5,896 nt of DNA, taken from positions 1 through 5,896 of the forward strand of contig JAAXHZ010000311.1 in NCBI GenBank assembly GCA_012270625.1, given 5' to 3'. Made by a program: the position numbers and the translations under genes. Numbering within the stretch: the first letter of the stretch is position 1; each line of letters begins with the position of its first letter. This document shows, piece after piece, positions 1 to 4,325 of this stretch. The stretch comes from Dehalococcoidia bacterium (lineage in GTDB: Bacteria > Chloroflexota > Dehalococcoidia > SAR202 > UBA11138). The notes beneath the pieces are model-generated. The model saw only the letters and a program-made list of their open reading frames with translations, had not been told where the DNA came from and made no database searches.

Positions 1-530
1 TGACGCTGGCCGCCGCTGAACTCGTGTGGGTACCTGTCGGCCATGTATGGGTTGAGACCGACCACCTGAAGCAGCTCGGCGACCCGTTCCCTGTACTCTG
101 CCTTCGAAGACGTGAGCTTGTGGACGATCAGCGGCTCACCGACTATGTCGCCACAGGTCATTCGAGGGTTCAGGGACCCGTACGGGTCCTGGAAGATGAT
201 CTGCATCTTCCGGCGCATGGCCCGCATACTGCCGCCGTCGAGGTCGTTGAGGCGTGTGCCCTCGAACATCACGTCCCCGTCAGTCGGCTTGTACAGCTGG
301 AGGATGGCCCTGCCGGTGGTTGTCTTTCCGCAACCACTCTCACCGACCAGCCCGAGCGTCTCACCCTGTTGGATAGTGAAGGAGACGTTGTCCACCGCCT
401 TCACGTCCGCGATCTTGCGCTGAAAGATGATCCCCGATGTAACGGGGAAGTACATCTTCAGGTTCTTGACTTCCAGCAGCGGCGCATCGCCGTTGGCGCT
501 GGAACCGTTGGTGACCATCTGAGTCGTCAT
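1..530 (-). CDS. oppF: Oligopeptide/dipeptide ABC transporter ATP-binding protein, OppF/DppF type (5' part; rest beyond window edge)
   Basis: One of the two ATPases that power import of peptides or similar solutes; it sits on the cytoplasmic face of the permease and pairs with the OppD-type protein encoded just upstream. The visible 176 residues start MTTQMVTNGS and contain Walker A GESGCGKT (63-70), the Q-loop in IIFQDP (Gln114) and the start of the ABC signature FSGGQ (171-175). The segment MYFPVTSGIIFQRK (26-39), between the first strand and the core, is typical of OppF/DppF rather than OppD. The ATG at 530 is preceded by an AGAGGA-like ribosome binding site (533-538); a second ATG at 518 lacks one. 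It begins 21 nt after oppD stops, so the two are surely co-transcribed. Walker B, the H-loop and the C-terminal domain lie outside the window. Substrate (peptide, nickel, sugar oligomer) cannot be told from the ATPase. Confidence 0.95.
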   Translation of the reverse strand, partial: MTTQMVTNGSSANGDAPLLEVKNLKMYFPVTSGIIFQRKIADVKAVDNVSFTIQQGETLGLVGESGCGKTTTGRAILQLYKPTDGDVMFEGTRLNDLDGGSMRAMRRKMQIIFQDPYGSLNPRMTCGDIVGEPLIVHKLTSSKAEYRERVAELLQVVGLNPYMADRYPHEFSGGQR

Positions 531-551
531 CGTCCTCTTCTACCTCGCCTA

Positions 552-1550
552 TCAGTTCGCTATGCCAGAGAGACCGTGTAGCTCCGCGTGTCTCCAGCAT
601 GCCGAGTTGTGATCCTGTGCGGCCTCGGTTAGGAATGGAGTCTCATCGAGGCACTGTTCGTACACGAACTTGCACCGAGGGGCGAACGAACAGCCCTCGG
701 GCAGGTTCACCAGGTCCGGTGGAAGTCCCTCGATCGCGTCAAGCCTGATCCTCTCGTTCGAATCGAGACGCGGCACCGAGTTCAGAAGGGCCAGAGTGTA
801 CGGATGTCTCGGGTTGTGGTAAATCTCCTCGGCTGAGCCCGTCTCTATGATCCTGCCTGCGTACATTACGTTTACGTTGTCCGCGTAGCGCGCCACCACG
901 CCAAGGTTGTGTGTGATGATAATCATTGCGGTGCCGAAGTCTCGGGCCAGCTGCTGCATAAGCTCCAGGATCTGTGCCTGAATGGTCACGTCCAGCGCGG
1001 TGGTCGGCTCATCGGCAATTATCAGCCTCGGGTTGCAGCTCAGCGCCATTGCTATCATGACGCGCTGCCTCATCCCGCCGCTGAACTGGTGGGGGTAGTC
1101 AACCAGTCTGCGCTCGGCATCCGGTATTCCCACTGTCTGGAGGAGCTCCGCGGCCCTGCTTCGAGCCTGCTGGCCGCTCATGTTCTGGTGGAGCTCGAGC
1201 GTCTCTGTCAGCTGGCGGCCGATGGTGAGCACCGGATTCAGCGACGTCATCGGCTCCTGGAATACCATCGCGATGCGGTTGCCCCTAATGTTGCGCATCT
1301 CGGCGTCGTCCATGTTCAGCAGGTCTTCGCCCTCGAAGACTACCTCACCCGAGACAGTGCGACCTGGAGGCGACGGCACCAGCCGCATTATCGACAGGGC
1401 ATGAACACTCTTGCCGCAGCCGCTCTCTCCAACTACGCCCAGCACTTCCCCCTCTTCCAACTCGTAGCTGATGTCATCGACAGCCTTGACAATGCCGTCC
1501 TGCGTGAAGAAGTACGTGGAGAGGTTGTTTATCTCCAGCAACTTGGCCAT
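552..1550 (-). CDS. oppD: Oligopeptide/dipeptide ABC transporter ATP-binding protein, OppD/DppD type
   Basis: ATPase subunit of an oligopeptide/dipeptide-class importer; it hydrolyses ATP in the cytoplasm as a heterodimer with the OppF-type protein encoded next. All 332 residues are present, a normal family length. Visible motifs are Walker A GESGCGKS (41-48), Q-loop Gln98 in MVFQEP, signature FSGGM (156-160), Walker B LIIADEP (176-182), D-loop ALD (185-187) and H-loop His214. The C-terminal oligo_HPY-type region carries Cys287, Cys293, Cys300 and Cys318; in DppD-type proteins a cysteine set like this is reported to hold an iron-sulfur cluster, which I infer could apply here. The ATG at 1550 has a strong AAGGGGAG Shine-Dalgarno about 6 nt upstream. 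The gene is the first of its operon, behind a promoter at 1685-1713. Permease genes do not precede it, unlike the classical oppABCDF order, so they lie downstream of oppF or elsewhere. Confidence 0.96.
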   Translation of the reverse strand: MAKLLEINNLSTYFFTQDGIVKAVDDISYELEEGEVLGVVGESGCGKSVHALSIMRLVPSPPGRTVSGEVVFEGEDLLNMDDAEMRNIRGNRIAMVFQEPMTSLNPVLTIGRQLTETLELHQNMSGQQARSRAAELLQTVGIPDAERRLVDYPHQFSGGMRQRVMIAMALSCNPRLIIADEPTTALDVTIQAQILELMQQLARDFGTAMIIITHNLGVVARYADNVNVMYAGRIIETGSAEEIYHNPRHPYTLALLNSVPRLDSNERIRLDAIEGLPPDLVNLPEGCSFAPRCKFVYEQCLDETPFLTEAAQDHNSACWRHAELHGLSGIAN

Positions 1551-1668
1551 GTGGCTCCCCTTCCGACAGATTACTAACTGATTAACCCGGTGACAAACAC
1601 AAATTCCGTCGGCTTCACCATGTTGCCGAGGGACATCTTAGAGGCTCGAAACCATACTCGGATAGTCT

Positions 1669-1682
1669 CGCCCGATTGGGCG
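1669..1682. repeat. Short perfect hairpin at the predicted oppD transcription start
   Basis: CGCCC (1669-1673) and GGGCG (1678-1682) pair perfectly around the 4-nt loop GATT. The hairpin sits right at the predicted start of the oppD transcript, so it could form at the mRNA 5' end or serve as a binding site. There is no T-run after it on either strand, so it is not a terminator. Confidence 0.35.
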
Positions 1683-1684
1683 TC

Positions 1685-1713
1685 AACATATGGTATTGGT
1701 CACAGGTTGTCAA
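1685..1713 (-). promoter_or_regulatory. Predicted sigma-70-type promoter of the oppD-oppF operon
   Basis: On the minus strand a perfect -35 TTGACA (1708-1713) is followed by a 17-nt spacer and the -10 TATGTT (1685-1690, four of six consensus bases). Transcription would start near 1678, giving a leader of about 127 nt before the oppD ATG at 1550. It lies between the stop of the upstream cNMP-domain gene and oppD, so oppDF can be transcribed independently of that gene. This is a consensus match only. Confidence 0.6.
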
Positions 1714-1730
1714 GCGTGTGGCGAGCTTGA
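1710..1730. promoter_or_regulatory. Operator-like inverted repeat over the oppD -35 box
   Basis: TCAAGC (1710-1715) and GCTTGA (1725-1730) form a perfect 6-bp inverted repeat with a 9-nt spacer. Its left arm overlaps the TTGACA box, and its centre (1720) is about 42 bp upstream of the predicted transcription start. That is the usual place for a dimeric activator touching RNA polymerase, or for a repressor blocking the -35 region. The regulator is unknown and the arms do not match the CRP consensus TGTGA-N6-TCACA. Confidence 0.35.
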
Positions 1731-1745
1731 GTTGAAGAGGTCGCT

Positions 1746-2252
1746 CTAAACCTCACCGCCATCCCCTGCCGGGGAGATGTCAATCCCGGTTACAACCTCG
1801 GCCAGCCTATCCAGAGTGTAGCGATACCGACTTGCCAGTATGCCGCAGGCAGAGCTGAAGATGTGCAGACCGATTCTTGGCTCAAGCTGGCATAGCTCCA
1901 TAAGCCTGACACGCGGAATGACAAACGCGGATCCGTCTGTCGCGGCGCGTGACGTTGTAACCAGTATCGGGGGATTAAAGAAGATCGCCACCGGGAACGC
2001 CTCGTGCGCGCGAACCGTTCTGACGACGAGGGACTTCTCTCTCGCGCCGGTCGTCGCGGTCACCTCGCCGCTGCGGACCACGAAGAGTCTGTCACCGGGC
2101 TCGTCCTGATACCCCAGATAGTCGCCCTCCTCGAACTCGAAGTCGTCGCACAGCGCGGCGATACGTTCAATGTGTCGTATCGACAGGCCCTGAAACAGGT
2201 CCACTTCTGTAAGGAAGTGGGTAACGATCGCTGCGGGTGAACGGTAAAGCAT
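1746..2252 (-). CDS. Stand-alone cyclic-nucleotide-binding-like domain protein with degenerate binding cassette
   Basis: A 168-residue protein made almost wholly of a Crp/PKA-type cyclic-nucleotide-binding fold. LTEVDLFQGLSIRHIERIA (14-32) matches the usual entry helix, and FEEGDYLGYQDEPGDRLFVVRSGEVTA (40-66) the first beta-roll with its conserved E-G-D and G-E-V turns. The phosphate-binding cassette is poorly conserved: where the family has F-G-E and P-R-x-A, this protein reads AFPVAI (85-90) and NPPILVTT (93-100), so the Glu and Arg that hold the cyclic phosphate are missing. Residues 115-152 look like the C-terminal helices, and no helix-turn-helix follows. It is therefore probably a sensor or structural domain acting through a partner, perhaps with another ligand. 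In-frame TGA precedes the ATG by two codons, which fixes the earliest start, although no clear Shine-Dalgarno is visible. The neighbouring opp genes have their own promoter, so a functional link is only suggested. Confidence 0.8.
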   Translation of the reverse strand: MLYRSPAAIVTHFLTEVDLFQGLSIRHIERIAALCDDFEFEEGDYLGYQDEPGDRLFVVRSGEVTATTGAREKSLVVRTVRAHEAFPVAIFFNPPILVTTSRAATDGSAFVIPRVRLMELCQLEPRIGLHIFSSACGILASRYRYTLDRLAEVVTGIDISPAGDGGEV

Positions 2253-2334
2253 GATAGATCAGGTACGCAGGACTCTCACGTATCGACTCTCTGCCCCAGA
2301 GGCGACAGACTGGCTGAGCAGGTACTGTAAGTCC

Positions 2335-2363
2335 ATAGTCTCAGAGTGAGTGAACCGTGTCAA
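2335..2363 (-). promoter_or_regulatory. Predicted promoter of the cNMP-domain gene
   Basis: On the minus strand a perfect -35 TTGACA (2358-2363) is followed by a 17-nt spacer and GACTAT (2335-2340), a weak -10 helped by an upstream TG (extended -10). Transcription would start near 2328, about 75 nt before the ATG at 2252. AGTGAGTG repeat copies lie in the spacer (2343-2352) and just upstream of the -35 box (2371-2380), where a regulator could bind. Confidence 0.45.
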
Positions 2364-2383
2364 ATTTCGAGGAGTGAGTGTAG

Positions 2384-2488
2384 CTGTATCAGTTTGGTCG
2401 GAGCCAGTTCGGAGAGCTAAGTGTCCCCCTCTCCCTCTGGGAGAGGGCCGGGGTGAGGGTGAAGTCATCGCCTACTAAGCTGATACAG
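2384..2488. repeat. Inverted repeats enclosing the hairpin element
   Basis: CTGTATCAG (2384-2392) and CTGATACAG (2480-2488) are perfect 9-bp inverted repeats around a 105-bp segment that contains the GC-rich hairpin repeat. Flanking bases extend the match imperfectly. The arrangement resembles a small MITE-like or cruciform-forming element. No coding capacity or clear target-site duplication of transposase type is seen. Confidence 0.4.
2425..2463. repeat. Dispersed REP-like palindromic repeat (CCCTCTCCC hairpin)
   Basis: CCCTCTCCC (2427-2435) and GGGAGAGGG (2439-2447) make a perfect 9-bp stem with a 3-nt loop, followed by CCGGGGTGAGGGTGAA (2448-2463). This hairpin-plus-tail is a familiar intergenic repeat in many GC-rich bacteria; its chance translation SPRPSPRGRG is often mis-annotated as protein. 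It lies in the 359-nt non-coding stretch between apt and the cNMP-domain gene. No T-run follows on either strand, so it is more likely a repeat element than an intrinsic terminator. Confidence 0.75.
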
Positions 2489-2611
2489 GCTCAGAGTGAG
2501 TGGAGAGGAGTTAGGAGTGAGAGGCCACCCGTCACTGCCCCGGGATCAGGGCTAGCGCACATTAGCTCCCCAGTCTTTCCGCGAACAGTGGCGTGGACGA
2601 TGAGCTGTGTT

Positions 2612-3124
2612 TCAGTGGATCAGCAGAGACTCCAGGCCGTACCCACTCAGAACTCCCCGGCCATTCAGGTCGGACAGCTCTATGATGACGCCGATTCCAG
2701 CCACGCTACCGCCGGAACGCTCTATGAGCTGGGCAGTAGCCGCCAGTGTTCCGCCGGTCGCGACCAGATCATCGACTATCAGCACCTGGTGACCGCGCGG
2801 TATCGCATCCGCGTGAACTTCGATCGAGTCCCAGCCATACTCAAGCTCGTAACTCACTGAGCTGGTCTCGTACGGCAGCTTTCCCTGCTTGCGCGCGGGC
2901 ACGAGTGGGATACCCAGCTTATAGGCTATCGGAGCCGCGAAAATGAACCCTCTTGCCTCGATTCCGACTATCGAGTCGAGGCTGGTGTCCGAGAACCTCT
3001 CGGCCATCTGGTCCACCGCGAATCGGAACGCCGCCGGGTTCTGCAGCAAAGGGGTGATGTCTCGGAACAGTATGCCCTGACTCGGAAAGTCCGGGACGTC
3101 TCTGATGTGCTGTCTGAGATCCAA
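2612..3124 (-). CDS. apt: Adenine phosphoribosyltransferase
   Basis: Cytoplasmic purine-salvage enzyme that joins adenine to PRPP to give AMP and pyrophosphate. The 170-residue length is normal for the short bacterial Apt form. It begins MDLRQHIRDVPDFPSQGILFRDITPLL (1-27), the standard Apt opening in which the IRD-PDFP-GI-F-DITPLL pattern is conserved. It also has GIEARGF (54-60), the flexible-loop region RKQGKLPYET (78-87) and the PRPP-binding loop VDDLVATGGT (117-126) with its acidic pair and T-G-G-T. The initiator is a TTG at 3124: an in-frame TGA lies nine codons upstream with no ATG or GTG between, and homologues start at this residue. Only a weak GGCGG is seen before it. It is transcribed divergently from the small gene at 3316. 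A role beyond salvage is not suggested by its neighbours. Confidence 0.97.
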   Translation of the reverse strand: MDLRQHIRDVPDFPSQGILFRDITPLLQNPAAFRFAVDQMAERFSDTSLDSIVGIEARGFIFAAPIAYKLGIPLVPARKQGKLPYETSSVSYELEYGWDSIEVHADAIPRGHQVLIVDDLVATGGTLAATAQLIERSGGSVAGIGVIIELSDLNGRGVLSGYGLESLLIH

Positions 3125-3156
3125 TGTCGATAACCGCCGGAGTGAGTTTCATCGGT

Positions 3157-3165
3157 AGCATACCA
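3157..3165 (-). promoter_or_regulatory. Possible extended -10 promoter of apt
   Basis: On the minus strand TGG followed by TATGCT (-10 at 3157-3162, TG element at 3164-3165) fits an extended -10 with no recognisable -35. Transcription would begin near 3150, leaving about 25 nt before the TTG start. If this is used, the hairpins at 3163-3209 lie at or upstream of the promoter and would act as DNA sites rather than as an RNA leader. Confidence 0.3.
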
Positions 3166-3209
3166 GATGGGCTAGGCTGTTTCTGGTGTGCAGGAACAGC
3201 GGTTGCTGT
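3163..3209. promoter_or_regulatory. Overlapping, mutually exclusive hairpins upstream of apt
   Basis: Three inverted repeats share bases: CCAGA (3163-3167) with TCTGG (3182-3186); CTGTTTCTG (3177-3185) with CAGGAACAG (3191-3199), nine pairs including one G-U in plus-strand RNA (an A-C mismatch in apt-sense RNA) around a 5-nt loop; and ACAGC (3196-3200) with GCTGT (3205-3209) around GGTT. Only some can form at once, as in attenuators or switch-like leaders. The block lies in the divergent gap between apt and the gene at 3316. There is no T-run, so termination is not supported. They may instead be protein-binding palindromes. Confidence 0.3.
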
Positions 3210-3254
3210 CGAGCTGTGCGGGGCGGGTTATGGCCTCGGGGGGCGAAGGTGCAT

Positions 3255-3284
3255 TTGGATACCCTCTCCCCAATCTGGTATTCT
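3255..3284 (+). promoter_or_regulatory. Predicted promoter of the 3316-4284 gene pair
   Basis: TTGGAT (3255-3260), an 18-nt spacer and TATTCT (3279-3284) preceded by TGG form an extended -10 promoter with a weak -35. The start would be near 3291, about 25 nt before the GTG at 3316. It faces away from apt. Confidence 0.4.
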
Positions 3285-3315
3285 TCGCGCCATAAATTAG
3301 ACTAAGAGGTTTGTG

Positions 3316-3648
3316 GTGACGGACCCTGAACTCTCCTTTCAGCAGTTCGAGATGGACTATGAGAATGCGCTCGCCATGCTCATAGAGAGGCATGGCGAAG
3401 ACACTGCCGTTGACGCGCTGATATTCGCCGAGGAGGCGAGGCCGAACTCGGGCGCCGACCAGTACACCCCCGATTGGATACAGCCATTCGTCGCGGTCGC
3501 CGCGAACCTGGCGCAGGACAACCTGGTGCGGTTGGCGGCGAGTTCGGGCGGACTGGCGTCGGTCATTCCGCAGGCCATCGCTCCTGCGCTGGTGCGCGCG
3601 GTGCAGCTCGGATACGTCGAGGGGTACTTCGCCGCCAAAGACGACTAG
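3316..3648 (+). CDS. Hypothetical small protein, mostly helical and acidic
   Basis: I do not recognise a family. The product is 110 residues, rich in Ala, Leu, Asp and Glu, with an amphipathic N-terminal part (LSFQQFEMDYENALAMLIER) and a hydrophobic, Ala/Val-rich second half ending in LGYVEGYFAAKDD. No signal peptide, clear membrane segment or cysteine is seen. Two consecutive GTG codons (3313 and 3316) could start it. The AAGAGG at 3304-3309 is 6 nt from the second and only 3 nt from the first, so 3316 is preferred. The next gene begins 42 nt after the stop, which suggests co-transcription. An extended -10 promoter lies just upstream. A soluble helical bundle or oligomerising accessory protein is a guess from composition only. 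Confidence 0.75.
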   Translation: MTDPELSFQQFEMDYENALAMLIERHGEDTAVDALIFAEEARPNSGADQYTPDWIQPFVAVAANLAQDNLVRLAASSGGLASVIPQAIAPALVRAVQLGYVEGYFAAKDD

Positions 3649-3690
3649 CGGACTTCCGAGTAATCGATCTCCAGCTCAACGGCGGACAAA

Positions 3691-4284
3691 ATGGGATTCG
3701 CAGACATGTTCATGCCCGGACAGAGGCGGCGAAAGCTGAGTCTGTCCATCGACGGCGTGGCCGATGCAGCCCGATCGAGGGCCGGATTGGACGGCCTCGA
3801 CACGCCCAGGATCAAGCTCTGGAACATGCTCTGTGACGCTTCGGGGCAGACACTGGAACAGCTGCTGATAAAGAACGACGACCGTCGGATGGACTGGGGT
3901 CTCAAAAAACACATCCGGCGCGTGGACGACCCCACCCTCGTCGTGCTGTTCTGGTGGATGCTGCTGTACCAGATCGTCGTCTTCAAGAATAGAGGACTGG
4001 AGGGTTACACCCCCGACAACGAGGTCGAACCGATGTATGAAGCCGCTCGGAGCTTCGTCGAGACCGAGTTTGGCAGGCTCGGCGTGGACTCCGAACCGCC
4101 AGGCCCCTGGGCGGACAACTGGCGCAGGCAGTACCCGATAGAGTCGGCTATGGAGTTCTACAACGCGACCTACTCGATGCTAAACATCGGGAACGATCTG
4201 ACCATGCGGATAGAGCACGTATCCCATTTCACAACCCTCACCGAGCAGGCATACGACCGGATCGCAGCCGAAACCGTCTCTTAA
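3691..4284 (+). CDS. Hypothetical protein, 197 residues
   Basis: I do not recognise a family. The product starts MGFADMFMPGQRRRKLSLSI, a basic N-terminus. The middle has the strongly hydrophobic stretch PTLVVLFWWMLLYQIVVF (81-98), long enough for one membrane helix but flanked by charged KKHIRRVDD and KNRGLEG, so it could equally be a buried core helix. The C-terminal half is aromatic-rich (PGPWADNW, MEFYNATYSML) and ends in a helical acidic tail. No catalytic motif is evident. The ATG at 3691 follows a GGCGGA at 3681-3686, a modest ribosome binding site. It is 42 nt downstream of the small gene and 41 nt upstream of recQ, which seems to have its own promoter. Codon use resembles the neighbours, with no sign of recent transfer. 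Confidence 0.75.
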   Translation: MGFADMFMPGQRRRKLSLSIDGVADAARSRAGLDGLDTPRIKLWNMLCDASGQTLEQLLIKNDDRRMDWGLKKHIRRVDDPTLVVLFWWMLLYQIVVFKNRGLEGYTPDNEVEPMYEAARSFVETEFGRLGVDSEPPGPWADNWRRQYPIESAMEFYNATYSMLNIGNDLTMRIEHVSHFTTLTEQAYDRIAAETVS

Positions 4285-4313
4285 ATTCGGGGCCTCATCT
4301 GGAATGCGTCGTC

Positions 4314-4319
4314 TATAAT
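4314..4319 (+). promoter_or_regulatory. Perfect TATAAT -10 box 6 nt before the recQ GTG
   Basis: TATAAT at 4314-4319 ends six bases before the GTG at 4326, so transcription would start at or next to the initiation codon and give a leaderless mRNA. No -35 match is seen 16-19 nt upstream. The placement fits the pattern of leaderless genes in several bacterial phyla. Confidence 0.45.
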
Positions 4320-4325
4320 GACCTG

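Larger units (their letters stand above)
2340..2523. repeat. Cluster of four RGAGTGAGTG-type direct repeats
   Basis: Near-identical 10-mers AGAGTGAGTG (2343-2352), GGAGTGAGTG (2371-2380), AGAGTGAGTG (2493-2502) and GGAGTGAGAG (2514-2523) occur in the same orientation. The first and third extend to an identical 13-mer CTCAGAGTGAGTG (2340-2352 and 2490-2502) exactly 150 bp apart. They come as two pairs, each an A-form followed by a G-form, on either side of the hairpin repeat. This suggests a duplicated segment or a multi-site operator in the gap between apt and the cNMP-domain gene. Confidence 0.6.

Noticed and set aside
24..581. Plus-strand open frame of 185 codons
   Set aside because: It runs antisense to oppF, whose Walker A, Q-loop and signature are plainly visible on the minus strand.
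909..1577. Plus-strand open frame of 222 codons
   Set aside because: It is the shadow of oppD, which has complete ABC motifs and a strong ribosome binding site on the other strand.
2427..2447. GC-rich hairpin as a transcription terminator for apt
   Set aside because: The stem is good but no T-run follows on the minus strand, and it lies about 165 nt beyond the apt stop.
2259..2468. Minus-strand frame of 69 codons starting MTSPSPRPSPRGRG
   Set aside because: Its opening is the translation of the palindromic repeat at 2425-2463 and the rest has no coding character.
2919..3161. Minus-strand frame of 80 codons overlapping the start of apt
   Set aside because: It is out of frame with apt, and its overlap is explained by the apt coding sequence; no ribosome binding site or family match.
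3125..3312. Purine riboswitch upstream of apt
   Set aside because: The conserved loop and junction sequences of purine riboswitches are not found; only unrelated hairpins are seen.
3357..3396. Inverted repeats CTATGAG/CTCATAG and GCCATG/CATGGC
   Set aside because: They lie within the coding region at 3316-3648, and short repeats of this size are expected by chance.
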